64,000 nt of DNA from CALNXN01 sp942490645. GTDB taxonomy: Bacteria > Pseudomonadota > Alphaproteobacteria > Rhodobacterales > Rhodobacteraceae. Made by a program: the position numbers and the translations under genes. The stretch spans positions 248,001-312,000 of the forward strand of contig CALNXN010000007.1 of NCBI GenBank assembly GCA_942490645.1, written 5' to 3'. This document shows, one piece after another, positions 14,454-24,769 of the stretch (positions are counted from its first letter, which is position 1; the number at the start of each line of letters is the position of its first letter). The notes below the pieces were generated by a model. That model had not been told where the DNA came from. It saw only the letters and a program-made list of their open reading frames with translations, and did no database searches.

Positions 14454-16209
14454 ATGAACCTCTTCGCCGATATCCGCGCGCCTTGTGATCGATTGCCTTG
14501 ATGCGATGGCCGCCGAGGGCGTTTTGCCGAGCGGCTTGTCGTTTGACAATGTCACGGTCGAGCCGCCGCGCGATGCCGCGCATGGCGACATGGCGACCAA
14601 TGCCGCGATGGTGCTGGCCAAGCCCGCCGGTATGAAACCGCGCGAGATTGCCGAGGCGCTGGCCGCGCGCTGAGCCGCCGATCCGCGCATCGCCGTCGGC
14701 CGAGGTCGCGGGCCCGGGGTTTCTTGAACCTGCGGCTGGCGGCCTCCGACGGTCTGGCGCGGGCGTGGTCGAGGCGTTCTGCGCGGCGGGCACGGCCTTT
14801 GGCCGCTCGGACATGGGGCAGGGGCAAAAGGTCAATGTCGAATATGTCTCCGCCAACCCCACCGGACCCTTGCATGTGGGCCACACCCGCGGCGCGGTTT
14901 TTGGCGATGCGCTGGCGTCCCTGCTGGATTTCGCGGGCTTCGATGTGACGCGCGAATACTACATCAACGATGGCGGCGCGCAGGTCGATGTGCTCGCGCG
15001 GTCGGTCTATCTGCGCTACCTTGAGGCGCACGGCCAGCAGGTGGCGTTCGAGGATGGCACCTATCCGGGCGATTATCTGATCGCCGGTGGGCGAGGCGCT
15101 GAAGGCCAAGGTCGGCGACTGCCTATGTCGACCAGCCCGAAGCGGTCTGGCTGGCCGAAATGCGCGACTTTGCCACCGATGCGATGATGGACCTGATCCG
15201 CGCGGATCTGGGCGCGCTGGGCGTGAAGATGGACGTGTTCTATTCGGAAAAGTCGCTTTACGGCACGGGCCGGATCGAGGCGGCGATTGCCGATCTGAAG
15301 GCCAAGGGGCTGATCTACGAAGGCATGCTGGAGCCGCCCAAGGGCAAGATGCCCGAGGATTGGGAGCCGCGCGAGCAGACGCTGTTCAAATCCACCGCCT
15401 ATGGCGACGATGTGGACCGGCCGATCATGAAATCGGACGGCGGCTGGACCTATTTCGCGCCCGACATCGCCTATCACTATGACAAGATCGAGCGCGGGTT
15501 CGACGCGCTGATCGACGTTTTCGGCGCCGATCACGGCGGCTATGTCAAGCGGATGAAGGCGGCTGTTTCGGCGTTGTCTGACGGGCGCGTTCCGCTAGAT
15601 GTCAAGCTGACCCAACTGGTGAAGCTGTACAAGAACGGCGAGCCGTTCAAGATGTCCAAGCGCGCGGGCACCTTCGTGACCCTGCGCGATGTGGTCGACC
15701 AGGTGGGCGCGGATGTCACCCGCTTTGTGATGCTGACGCGCAAGAACGACGCGCCGCTGGATTTCGATTTCGACAAGGTGCTGGAGCAGTCCAAGGACAA
15801 TCCGGTGTTCTATGTGCAATACGCCCATGCGCGCGTCTGCTCGGTCCTGCGCAAGGCCGCCGAGGCGGGGATCTCGGTGGATGATGCGACGCTGGCGCAG
15901 GCCAATCTGGACCTGATCGCACACGAGGCCGAGCTGACGCTGGCGCGCAAGCTGGCCGAATGGCCGCGTCTGGTCGAGATCGCGGCGCGCACCCACGAGC
16001 CGCACCGGGTGGCGTTCTACCTTTATGATCTCGCCTCCGATTTCCACGCGCTGTGGAACCGGGGCAACGAGGTGGCGGGCCTGCGCTTCTTGCAAGAGGG
16101 CGATGTGGCCACAAGCCAGGCTAAAATCGCGCTGGCCCGTGCCGTTGCCGTTGTTATTTCTGCCGGTCTTGGTATTCTGGGCGTCACCCCGGTCGAAGAG
16201 ATGCGCTGA
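14454..16209 (+). CDS. argS: Arginyl-tRNA synthetase, several frameshifts
   Basis: ArgS charges tRNA-Arg and is essential. The N-terminus MNLFADIRA and then LVIDCLDAMAAEGVLP is split by an extra C near 14481. NVTVEPPRDAAHGDMATNAAMVLAKPAGM is the usual N-terminal additional domain. VEYVSANPTGPLHVGHTRGAVFGD carries the HIGH-type HVGH motif. From 15160 to the TGA at 16209 one frame covers the rest of the catalytic domain (DHGGYVKRMKAAV, FKMSKRAGTFV) and the anticodon-binding domain. At least four indels are needed upstream of 15160. An essential gene cannot plausibly be this broken in a living cell, which argues for sequence error. Confidence 0.9.
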
Positions 16210-16312
16210 GCAAAAAGCGCACGCGGCCGGGACTGAGCAGCACAAATTGACCCAGCACGTCGGCAAACACCCCGGGCAGTGAGGCAATGATGGCGGGCAT
16301 TTCTCCGGCGAT

Positions 16313-17296
16313 ATGGCGACTATCAAGTTCGTCACGATTTCGACGCGGGCCGATCCAAGGGCGGTTCGCTTGCCTGGCGTCACGCAATCATTGGGCCGGC
16401 GCGTGGTGTCGCTGGCGCTGGTCGCGGGGCTGGGGCGTCTGGGGCTACAAGCTTTTGATGCGCGATGTGACCGGCGTGCCGGTGGTGCGGGCGTTGGAAG
16501 GGCCGATGCGCGTGCGCCCCGAAGATCCGGGCGGCGTTTGGCCGATCATCAGGGCCTTGGCGGTCAATCCGCGTTGCCGCCGAAGGCGCCGCGGACCTGC
16601 CCGCCGACCGGCTGCGTTCTGGCGCCCGTCCGACCCGGCGCTGACGACGCCGAAGACCAAGATCGCCGCCGTTGCGCTCGCCCCGGGCCGAGCTGCGCGC
16701 CGATCGGCGCTCCGACCCGTCGCGCCCCCGCCGGCTGACGCCGGCGATGCGGCGCACTGGCCGGATGAGCGACGCCGCGGATGCCGCCGCATGCCGATCG
16801 CCGCCGACCTTCGGGCGACGGACATGGCCCGTTGCCGAGGCCGACGCGGCTGGCGCGCTCAAGAGGCGGTCCCGCGCCGCGCGATCTGGCCGCCTTGTGG
16901 GCGCGACGTGCTGCGTCTGGCGGCGCGCCCGCGGCCAATTGATGCGCCCGCAGAATTGCGCCCGCGCCGTCCATCGCCCGGCAATGGCGTGCGCTCAGCG
17001 CCGTGCCGGCGGCGACGTCGATCCGGCGACATTCCCCCGCAGGCACCGCGGCTGGTGCAACTGGGCGCCTTTGACAGCGCCGATCAGTCGCCAGCGCCGA
17101 ATGGGCCCGTCCTCGATGGGGCCGGTTTGGCGACTATCTTGGACGGCAAGAAGCGCGTGGTGCAGCAGGCGCAAACGGGCGGGCGGACGTTCTACCGCCT
17201 GCGCGCCATGGGCTTTGACGATCTGAGCGATGCGCGCCGGTTCTGTGCCGCGCTGGTGGCCGAAGGGGCAGACTGTATCCCCGTGGTGGTCCGAAT
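16313..17296 (+). CDS. SPOR-domain protein, several frameshifts
   Basis: The gene lies between argS and nagZ, where Rhodobacterales usually carry a SPOR-domain protein that binds denuded peptidoglycan at division sites. The start ATG at 16313 followed by a missing G gives the expected YQVRHDFDAGRS lead. SLALVAGLGVWGYKLLM (in another frame) is a transmembrane anchor. The middle is low-complexity, rich in Pro, Ala and Arg, and the frame cannot be followed with certainty. The end, PRLVQLGAFDSADQ through TFYRLRAMGFDDLSDARRFC, is a clear SPOR domain. A 443-residue ORF spanning most of it is not one real frame. Confidence 0.75.
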
Positions 17297-18323
17297 GAAC
17301 CGAGCCGGGGCGCGGCGATTCTCGACGCTGACGGGCCTGCGTCCTGACCGCCGAGGAGCGCGCGTTTTTTCGCGAGGCCAATCCCTTGGGGGTTTATCCT
17401 GTTTGCGCGCAATATCGACACGCTCGATCAGGTTTACGGCCTGTGTTCGCAATTTCGCGATGCGGTGGGGCGTGAAGCCCTCATCACCATCGATCAGGAA
17501 GGCGGGCGGGTGCAGCGGATGCGCGCGCCCCATTGGCGCGAATGGCTGCCGCCGCTGGACCAGGATCGAGCCGCAGGCCGCCAGGCCGCGCGCGCGATGT
17601 AGCTGCGCTACCGGCTGATCGCGGCGGAATTGGCGCGCTGGGGATCGACGCCAATTGCGCGCCGCTGGCCGATGTGGCCGGGCCGAGACCCATCCGTTTT
17701 CCTGCGCAACCGCTGTTACGGGACCCCCGAGACGGTGATCGCCGCGATGGCGCCGCCGTGGCGGAGGGGCTGCTGGCGGGCGGCGTGTTGCCGGTGCTCA
17801 AGCATATCCCCGGCCATGGGCGGGCCACGGTGGACAGCCACAAGGACCTGCCGCGGTCGACGGTGCTGCGCGCCGAGCTGGAGGCGCAGGATTTCGCGCC
17901 GTTCACGGCGCTGGCCGATCTGCCGATGGCGATGACGGCGCATATCGTCTTCGATGCCATTGACGCGCAGGCGCCGCCACGCAGTCGCCCAGCGATGATG
18001 GCGATGATCCGCGCCAGGACATCGGCTTTGACGGGCTGTTGATGACCGATGATATCTCGATGAAGGCGCTGGCGGGGGATGATCGGTGCACGCGCGCGCG
18101 CAGGCGGCGCTTGCGGCGGGCTGCGATGTGGTGCTGCATTGCAATGGCGACGCTGGCGAGATGGAAGAGCCGTCGCCGAGGCCGCAGGGCAGATGACAGC
18201 GAGGCCGCGGCAAACGCGCAGAGGCACTGCGCGCTGGCGGCGCCAGCCGCCCGCAAGGGATATTGACATTGCCGCCCTGAGGCCGAGCTTGAGGCCCTGA
18301 TTGAGCGGGCCCGCCGATGGCTG
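17295..18323 (+). CDS. nagZ: Beta-N-acetylhexosaminidase NagZ, several frameshifts
   Basis: NagZ removes GlcNAc from 1,6-anhydro-muropeptides in the cytosol during cell-wall recycling. Visible family segments, in several frames, are LTAEERAFFREANP-type start sequence, LITIDQEGGRVQRMRAPHW with the substrate-binding DQEGG, CAPLADVAG, AGGVLPVLKHIPGHGRATVDSH with the catalytic GHG and the histidine loop, and GLLMTDDISMKAL with the nucleophile Asp. At least five indels are needed. Both ends are approximate: the start overlaps the end of the SPOR gene and the end abuts scpA. anmK at 33.7 kb belongs to the same recycling pathway. Confidence 0.85.
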
Positions 18324-18325
18324 CG

Positions 18326-19138
18326 ATGGCGACGACCGATCTTTGAAGACACCGATCCCGTTGCCGCGCGCCTTGCGGCGGAGGCGCTGATCGTCGATGT
18401 CGACGGGTTCGAAGGGCCGCTGGACCTGCTTGTTGACGCTGTCGCCGCACGCAGAAGGTCGATCTGCGCAAGATCTCGGTGCTGGCACTGGCCGAGCAAT
18501 ATCTGGCGTTTATCGATCAGGCGAAGTCGCTGCGGATTGAACTGGCGGCGGATTATCTGGTGATGGCGGCATGGCTGGCGTTTCTGAAATCACGCCTGTT
18601 GCTGCCGCCCGACCCGACCGAGGAAGGCCCCTCGGGCGAGGAACTGGCCGCGCATCTGGCGTTCCAGCTGGAGCGCTGGCGGCGATGCGCGATGTGGCGG
18701 CCAAGCTGATGGCGCGCGACCAGTTGGGCCGTGATTTCTTTGCCCGTGGCATCACCGAGGATGTCACCCGCGTGCGCCGCGTGACCTATACCGCGACGCT
18801 GCTGGACCTGATGCAGGGCTATGCCCGCATCCGCACCCGCGACGAATTCCGCCCCTTCGTGATGGACCGCGAGGCGGTGTTCACGATGGAGCAGGCGCTG
18901 GAGCGGATGCGCGGGCTGATCGGCTTTGCCGGTGAATGGACCGACATCCTGTCCTATCTGCCCGAAGGCTGGGAGATGGACCCGGCAAGCGGCGCCGCTC
19001 GGCGACGGCGTCGACCTTTGCGGCCTCGCTGGAACTGGCCAAGGAAGGCGCATTTGGAGATCCGGCAGGTCCGAGACGTTCGCCCCCATTCAGATCCGCA
19101 AGAGGCGCGACGGGCTGACCGAAGATGAGCGACGATGA
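18326..19138 (+). CDS. scpA: Segregation and condensation protein A, frameshifted
   Basis: ScpA is the kleisin subunit of the SMC-ScpAB condensin. After a frameshift at about 18343, VDVDGFEGPLDLL gives the kleisin N-terminus, and the middle holds LRKISVLALAEQYLAFIDQA and ELAADYLVMAAWLAFLKSRLLLPP, both diagnostic. A further shift near 18678 leads into MRDVAAKLMARDQLGRDFFARG and TMEQALERMRGLIGF. The end, IQIRKRRDGLTEDERR, reaches a TGA at 19138 and overlaps the scpB start at 19125. At least four indels are needed. Confidence 0.88.
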
Positions 19139-19716
19139 CCGCACCGAACGCGAAGAAAGCCTGTTCGAAGCGCCGCCCATGGCCGAGCAGGAGCGCATGG
19201 TCGAGGCGATCCTGTTTGCCACGGCCGAGCCTGTGACCGTCAAGGAACTTGAACGCGCGCATGCCGCATGGCTGCGACCCGGCCGAGGCGCTGGTGCATC
19301 TGCGCAAGCGCTATGAGGGGCGCGGCGTGGCGATTGTGAAGGTCGGCGATGCCTGGGCGATCCGCACGGCGCCCGATCTGGGCTTCCTGATGCAGAAGGA
19401 AACCGTCGAGACCCGCAAGCTGAGCCGGGCCGCGATCGAGACGCTGGCGATCATCGCCTATCACCAGCCCGTCACCCGCGCCGAGATCGAGGAAATCCGC
19501 GGCGTCAGCGTCAGCCGTGGCACCATTGACCAGTTGATCGAACTGGAGTGGATCCGCTTTGGCCGCCGCCGGATGACGCCGGGCCGGCCGGTGACATTTG
19601 TGGTCACCCAAGATTTCCTTGATCACTTCGGTCTGGAAAGCGCGCGCGATCTGCCGGGGCTGAAGGAACTGCGCTCGGCGGGGCTGCTGGACAGCCGGCC
19701 GCCGCCCGGCGCCTGA
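19125..19716 (+). CDS. scpB: Segregation and condensation protein B, one frameshift
   Basis: ScpB is the winged-helix partner of ScpA. The N-terminus (EQERMVEAILFATAEPVTVKELERA) is in one frame to about 19260, then the frame shifts by one base to give PHGCDPAEALVHLRKRYEGRGV and the rest. TRKLSRAAIETLAIIAYHQPVTRAEIEEIRG is the hallmark of the first winged helix pair. The end PGLKELRSAGLLDSRPPPGA is in frame with a TGA at 19716. The total length of about 196 residues is normal. In relatives, tatABC follow; they are not seen here. Confidence 0.9.
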
Positions 19717-20112
19717 TTGACCACGGATGACGGGCGAAGAGACGACCGACCAGAGCGAGATTTTCGAGGATGAATCCAGGCCCGAAATCGCCGCTTTTTG
19801 GGGCGGGGTTGGAGAAACGCGCAATGCCTCAAGCGCAGTAACGAAGGGCCCATGGACGAATTTTGAATATGATTCTGCGCCGGCTGATGAACAACGGCGT
19901 GGATTCCGGTGATGCAAGGGCGCGCGCCAGGGCTCATGAAGCCGCGAAAGCCCGAAAGCGCAGATCGCGAAAATAGCCAGAAATGACACGCCGCAGGCGA
20001 GGCGCAAGATGGCCGGCGCAGACATGAAGCTTGCCCGGCGTTTTGCGGTCGGATGGCCAGGCGTTTTGCTCGTTACGAATGACCGACGGGCGGCCAGAGA
20101 GGAGGCCTGCGT
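19717..20112. other. Gene-poor stretch after scpB
   Basis: No recognised gene. Two weak readings exist: a small basic ORF at 19869-19976 (listed separately) and, on the other strand, a reading from 20025 downward beginning MSAPAILRLACGVSFL with one hydrophobic segment. They overlap, so at most one is real. The tatA gene usually found here in Rhodobacterales was looked for in all frames and not found. Confidence 0.4.
19869..19976 (+). CDS. Possible small basic protein
   Basis: A 35-residue reading, MILRRLMNNGVDSGDARA followed by a Lys/Arg-rich end, with codon use like a coding region. Small basic proteins with a similar start occur downstream of scpB in some Rhodobacterales, as far as I remember. 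No clear ribosome binding site precedes the ATG, and the block is rich in frameshifts, so the true protein may be longer. Confidence 0.3.
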   Translation: MILRRLMNNGVDSGDARARARAHEAAKARKRRSRK

Positions 20113-20286
20113 GTGTCGTTCACCCGCATTGAACTCCAGGCCGTGGATTGCCTGTCTTGGGTCCAAAAACACCCGCCGGACTTGGCTGATGTATGCGCGT
20201 TCGACGGAGAGAATTCAGCGATCAGCGCTTTGCTTTTGCGACTGGATGGCCCAGTGCTGACCTTCCGCCCCCTCATTCCCCCTTAA
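20113..20286 (+). CDS. Possible small protein with strong ribosome binding site
   Basis: A 57-residue reading from GTG: VSFTRIELQAVDCLSWV, then QKHPPDLADVCAFDGENSA, then LLLRLDGPVLTFRPLIPP and TAA. AGAGGAGG lies about eight bases upstream of the GTG, the best Shine-Dalgarno in this gene-poor region. The alternation of hydrophobic and acidic residues looks protein-like. It may be the remaining part of a gene interrupted by frameshifts. No homologue is recognised. Confidence 0.35.
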   Translation: MSFTRIELQAVDCLSWVQKHPPDLADVCAFDGENSAISALLLRLDGPVLTFRPLIPP

Positions 20287-21224
20287 TGAGCGAACTGGTC
20301 GGATGCCATCAAGAGCACAATGATGGATAGTTCGTCCTTGGCGGCCTTGGCGTTGGCCGGTGGCGTCGAACGCCATGGAGGGATTTCAGATGGGACTGCC
20401 GACGCCGCGACGCCGCTCGTCCAAGGCGACATGATCTGCATCGAATCACGCGACGTATCATCGCGTTCTGCACGACATGGGTGTACAGTGATGCAGCAGC
20501 TTTACGGCCATTATTTTTTTGCGCCGCATGTTCGTCCGTTCGCGTTGCGATGATGCGAGAGTTCGTGCCACAACGCTTTGGCGAGATATGCGGGGCGATC
20601 GAGGTAATGCGTGCCGCGTTAAGAAAACCCCATCGGGTTCGCCCTGGTTGCCATGCAGGCCGTATTCGACGCCAGCTGACACTTTGAGCGCGGTTGCGAC
20701 GCCTGCGGTCATGGACCATGAACAGACGGATCGGTGGCGATCAGTGTCGACGACGTCATGGGATGGTGTTGCACTTGGTGTCGGCAGAGAATGTCAGGTG
20801 CCGCCCGCCGGATGATGCAGGCCAAGATGAGACCGGAGACGTCCGAGGCGTCTTGCGATCACGGCACGTGCCGACCTGTCAAGCGCGGCATCGAACTCAG
20901 CCGTGGTTCTGGTGATCTGGGTCAGTTGTGAATGAGGTTTACGGGAGGCGTCGCGATATGAACTTGTGGTTCGACTGCGAGGCGGTGCGCCCGGCGATGG
21001 GGGCGCTGTGGCGCAATGATTTTGTGCGCGGAGTGACGCCTTGAATGCGACTGCCTGCGGTCGCGCTCGGTAATTCCGTCGGCTGCGGACGCTGATTGGC
21101 AACAGCTGGGTGTCCTTGACATCAGTCGGGGTCAGTTTGTGGAGTATGACAGTAGGTCAGGATCTATGGCACGGCCGCCAAGGCTGCCTGTGATGCAGCC
21201 AAGGCGGGTATTTGCAGGTCGGGG
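20287..21224. other. Gene-poor stretch before dcd
   Basis: No recognised gene in about 940 bases. All six frames give only short readings without family motifs, and none carries a good ribosome binding site with a long open frame. The base composition drops to a more even mix around 20450-20600. It could be a decayed gene, an error-rich stretch or an accessory insertion; I cannot decide between them. Confidence 0.45.
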
Positions 21225-22305
21225 CGGCTTACGACTGTGCGAAAATGCTTTTGACAGTTTCAGGCCCTGGCCCTGATAGTTCGATTCGATCTCGCGCCGT
21301 AGAGGGTTTTGGGCACGTCGGTCATGTGCTCGTAGACCAGCCGGCCGACGATCTGGCCGTGTTCCAGCACAAACGGCGCTTCGTGGCAGCGTACTTCGAG
21401 AACGCCGCGCGCGGGCCCGCTTCCGCCCAGCCGAAACCGGGGTCGAAAAAGCCCGCGTAATGCACCCGGAATTCGCCAACCATCGCCAGGTAGGGGGCCA
21501 TTTCGGCGGCGTAGTCGGGGGGGATCACGATGGCTTCGCGGCTGACGAGAATATAGAACGCACCGGGGTCCAGGATGATCCGGCCGGTGTCGGTGCGCAC
21601 CTCTTCCCAGTAGTCGGCCGGGTCGTAGTGGTCGATCTTGTCCAGATCGATCACGCCGGTGTGCGGTTTGGCGCGGTAGCCGACGAGGGTGCCGGTTTCG
21701 GGTTTGAGGTCGACGGAGAAGCCGAGGCCGCCTGAGATGACGGCGTCGCCGGACACGATCGGGGTTTGGCGTGGAGTTCGGCCAAGTCCTTGTCGGATAT
21801 GACGGTTTGTCCTCGGCGGAAGATGATCTGGTTCAGCATCTGGCCGGTTTTGGCGATTACCGAGAAGCTTTGCGGGCATATTTCGACGTAGAGGGGGCCT
21901 GTGTAGCCGTCGGGGACGCGGTCGAATTCGACCCCGTGATCGGTGATGAGCCGGGTCAGCAGGTCAAGCCGCCCGATGGAGGATTTGGCAGTGGCCACCG
22001 CTTGGATGCCGGTCGGCAGGGCGAGGTTTTCCAGCAGGGGCACGACGTAGACGCAGCCTTTTTCCAGGACCGCGCCATCGGTCAGGTCGATCTGGTGCAT
22101 GGTGAAGTCGCGTCAGCCGGTCGGCGACGGTGCGGTCCTTGCCCGGCGAGGAAGGAGGCGCGCACGCGGTAGCCACTTGCGCGCCGAGGCGCAGATCGAG
22201 AGAGGCGGGCTGAACCTGGCCGGGCTCGAAGGGCTGGTCGGCGGCGATCTGGCCGCTGTCGATCATTCCGGTGATTTCGGTGTCGGTGAGAACGCCCTGT
22301 TTCAT
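21225..22305 (-). CDS. dcd: 2'-deoxycytidine 5'-triphosphate deaminase, frameshifted
   Basis: Dcd converts dCTP to dUTP for thymidylate synthesis. The start MKQGVLTDTEITGMIDSGQI and FEPGQVQPASLDLRLG is in one frame; after a shift near 22150 it continues with TDGAVLEKGCVYVVPLLENLALP and AKSSIGRLDLLTRLITDHG, the SSxGR-type active-site region. After a further shift come GFSVDLKPETGTLVGYRAKPH and FRVHYAGFFDPGFGWAEAG, and the end ESNYQGQGLKLSKAF in yet another frame. The order and the total of about 360 residues fit the long alphaproteobacterial form. The 3' end is approximate. Confidence 0.88.
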
Positions 22306-22355
22306 GGTGCCTGCGCTCGTTCTGTGCCGCCGCAGGGGGCTGGCGGCGGTGATGT

Positions 22356-22432
22356 TGGTCGGGCTAGCAGGACTCGAACCTGCGACCTTCCGTCCCCCAG
22401 ACGGACGCGCTACCAGGCTGCGCCATAGCCCG
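22356..22432 (-). tRNA. tRNA-Pro (GGG)
   Basis: On the minus strand the acceptor arm CGGGCTA (22432-22426) pairs with TAGCCCG (22366-22360). The D arm is GCGC-AGCCTGGTA-GCGC, and the anticodon arm TCCGT-CTGGGGG-ACGGA gives anticodon GGG. The T arm is GCAGG-TTCGAGT-CCTGC. The discriminator A and an encoded CCA (22358-22356) follow. All stems are perfect, so this gene, unlike its neighbours, is undamaged. Confidence 0.97.
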
Positions 22433-22511
22433 ACTGTGCGGTGTTCTGACCGAAAAGGCGGGCGGCTGCAAGGGTGGTTTTGGTTTCGGGGCCGGGTAAT
22501 GCGACGGGGCT

Positions 22512-23389
22512 TCAGGAAGCGGCGTCGCGCAGGGCGAGGAGGCGGTCGCGCGCGGCTTTCAGCGTGTCTTGGTCGGCGGCAAGTTGCGCGGCGGCAGGAC
22601 TGCCAGACGCGCGGCGATCCGCCGGGCATGTCGCTGGGAAAGGACGGGTCGTCATCGGCGGGGTCGGTTTCGGGAAATCCGGGGGCAGTGGCCCTTCGGC
22701 GCGCGGGTCTTCGGCTGTGGCGGGTTCGGGCGGGTCGGCGGTTTCGGTGAGGGGCGGTCTGGGCGGTGCGCATCTGGTTCAGGCTCGGCGATTCGCCTGC
22801 GGGGCGGGGCCGGGAGGGATCGAAGGTCGGCAGCTGGGGACAGGTTCGCGTCTTCGGGGCCTCAGGGCCTCAGGCCTCGACTCGCGAGCGGGAACATGCC
22901 TCGGGCTGGGTCTTGTCGGCTCGGCTTCGTGTTCGTCGGCGGTCTTTCTCGGTGCCGGCGTCAGGTTGCGGTGCGCGGGTCCGCCGCGGCTGGGTTTCAG
23001 GTTCGGCGTCCTCGCGCGCGGCGGGTGCTTCGACGTGGCGCCGGGGTTGGGGCGTGGGTCGATGACGGTCGTCGTCGGACACATCCGAGCCGTCGTCGAT
23101 CTCGTCAGGTCGTCCAGCGATTGAGACGGTCGGAGACGTGCTTAACCCCATGTTCGCGCAGCAGATTTTCTGGACGCCCCTGATCGTCAGCCCATCGTCG
23201 TGCAGCAGTTTTTTGATGCCGCCGATCAGCAGCATGTCCGAGGGGCGATAATACCGACGGCCGCCGGCGCGTTTGACCGGTTTGACCTGGGTGAACTTGC
23301 TTTCCCAGAAGCGCAGCACATGGGTCGGCATATCCAGCCATCTCGGCCACTTCGGAGATCGTGCGGAAGGCGTCGGGCGATTTTTCCAT
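22512..23389 (-). CDS. MerR-family regulator, frameshifted
   Basis: The N-terminal MerR helix-turn-helix reads MEKSPDAFRTISEVAE and, after a shift near 23335, WLDMPTHVLRFWESKFTQVKPVKRAGGRRYYRPSD with IGGIKKLLHDDGLTIRGVQK. This is the MerR protein found next to ihfA in Rhodobacterales. Its middle and C-terminal part is a long acidic, Pro- and Arg-rich linker that cannot be followed in a single frame. The end TLKAARDRLLALRDAAS reaches a TGA at 22512-22514 just after the tRNA-Pro. The ligand or signal is not known. Confidence 0.8.
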
Positions 23390-23398
23390 GAAGCGGGG

Positions 23399-23702
23399 TT
23401 AGCTCTTGTTGCCGGCCGCGACACGATCTTTCATCAGATGCGACGGCCGGAAGGTCAGAACCCGCCGGGGCAGGATCGGCACTTCTTCGCCGGTTTTGGG
23501 GTTGCGACCGACGCGGGCCGCTTTGTCGCGGACCGAGAACGTGCCGAAGGACGAAATCTTGACCTGTTTCCCCGCGCACCAGCGCGTCCGACATATGGGC
23601 CAGAACGCTTTCGACCAGTTGGGCGCTTTCGTTGCGCGACAGGCCCACTTCGCGGAACACCGCTTCGCTCAGATCCATGCGCGTCAATGTCTTTTCGGTC
23701 AT
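23399..23702 (-). CDS. ihfA: Integration host factor alpha, one frameshift
   Basis: IhfA forms with IhfB a DNA-bending heterodimer. MTEKTLTRMDLSEAVFREVG and SRNESAQLVESVLAHMSDAL give the dimerisation helices. At about 23573 GAAACAG should be GAACAG; removing one A yields VKISSFGTFSVRDKAARVGRNPKTGEEVPILPRRVLTFR-type sequence with the DNA-intercalating RNPKTGE loop and Pro. The end MKDRVAAGNKS stops at 23399. The normal length is about 100 residues. The lesion is a one-base gain in a run of A, typical of sequencing error. Confidence 0.93.
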
Positions 23703-23788
23703 TCCGTCCCCCGTTTTTCGACGACCATAATGGTCCGCGGGAATTTCCGAGTCAATATCAAGGGCTTGTGGATAAGCCTTGAAAGCGG

Positions 23789-24760
23789 TTACCAGCGCAT
23801 GACCACGGCGCCCCAGGCCAATCCGCCGCCAATAGCTTCGGTGACGATGAGATCGCCCTCCTTTATCTGGCCGCGCTCGACGCCGACAGACAGGGCCAGG
23901 GGGATCGACGCGGCAGAGGTATTGCCGTGGTCCTGCACGGTCAGAATGACGCGATCAAGCTCCACGCCCATCTTCTGCGCGGTGGATTTGATGATGCGCA
24001 GGTTGGCCTGATGCGGCACGATCCAGTCGACCTGTTCGGGCTGAAGCCCGGCCTTGTGCAACGCCGCTTCGGCAGTTTCGGCTAGCTTTTCAACGGCATG
24101 GCGGAAGACCTCGCGGCCCTCCATACGCAGCACGCCCGCCGTGCCCGAGGATGACACGCCGCCGTCGACATAGAGCATGTCCTGGTGGCGCCCGTCGGAG
24201 TTCAGGTCGGTCGACAGGATGCCGCGGTCGGCGTTGGTGCCCGCGCCTTCTTGCGGCTTCCAGCACCAGCGCGCCCGCGCCGTCGCCGAACAGCACGCAG
24301 GTGGTGCGGTCCGTCCAGTCCATGATGCGGCTGAAGGTTTCGGCCCCGATCACCAGCACGCGGTTGGCCTGACCCGAGACGATCAGCGCATTGGCATTGG
24401 CCAGCGCAAAGACGAAGCCCGCGCAGACGGCCTGAACATCGAAGGCAAAGCCTTTGGTCATGCCCAGATTGGCCTGCACCATGGTGGCCGCGGACGGGAA
24501 GGTCAGGTCGGGGGTCGAGGTCGCCACGATGATCGCGTCGATGTCGTCCGCCGTCAGCCCGGCATCGTCCAGCGCGCGCGCGCCGCCGGTGGCCAGGTCG
24601 GATGTGGTTTGGCCTTCGGCGGCGAAATGGCGGCGTTCGATGCCGGAGCGCGACCGGATCCATTCGTCGGAGGTATCGAGCGTGTCTTCGAATTCGCATT
24701 GGGCACCACGCGTTCGGGCAGATAGTGCCCGACGCCTCTGACAGCTGCGCGTATGGTCAT
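23789..24760 (-). CDS. fabH: Beta-ketoacyl-ACP synthase III, frameshifts
   Basis: FabH starts fatty-acid synthesis by condensing acetyl-CoA with malonyl-ACP. MTIRAAVRGVGHYLPERVV begins the gene, then, after a shift, FEDTLDTSDEWIRSRSGIERRHFA. VQAVCAGFVFALANANALI contains the active-site Cys. After a second shift the C-terminal frame has MLYVDGGVSSSGT, DWIVPHQANLRI with the catalytic His, and DHGNTSAASIPLAL with the catalytic Asn. The indels nearly cancel out, giving the expected 323-codon length. It lies 9 bases downstream of plsX in the usual rpmF-plsX-fabH-ihfA order. Confidence 0.93.
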
Positions 24761-24769
24761 CGTTCTGGT

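Noticed and set aside
16287..17618. A 443-codon open frame across the SPOR gene and nagZ
   Set aside because: Only pieces of it match SPOR and NagZ; the Arg-Pro-rich rest is a shifted reading of GC-rich DNA.
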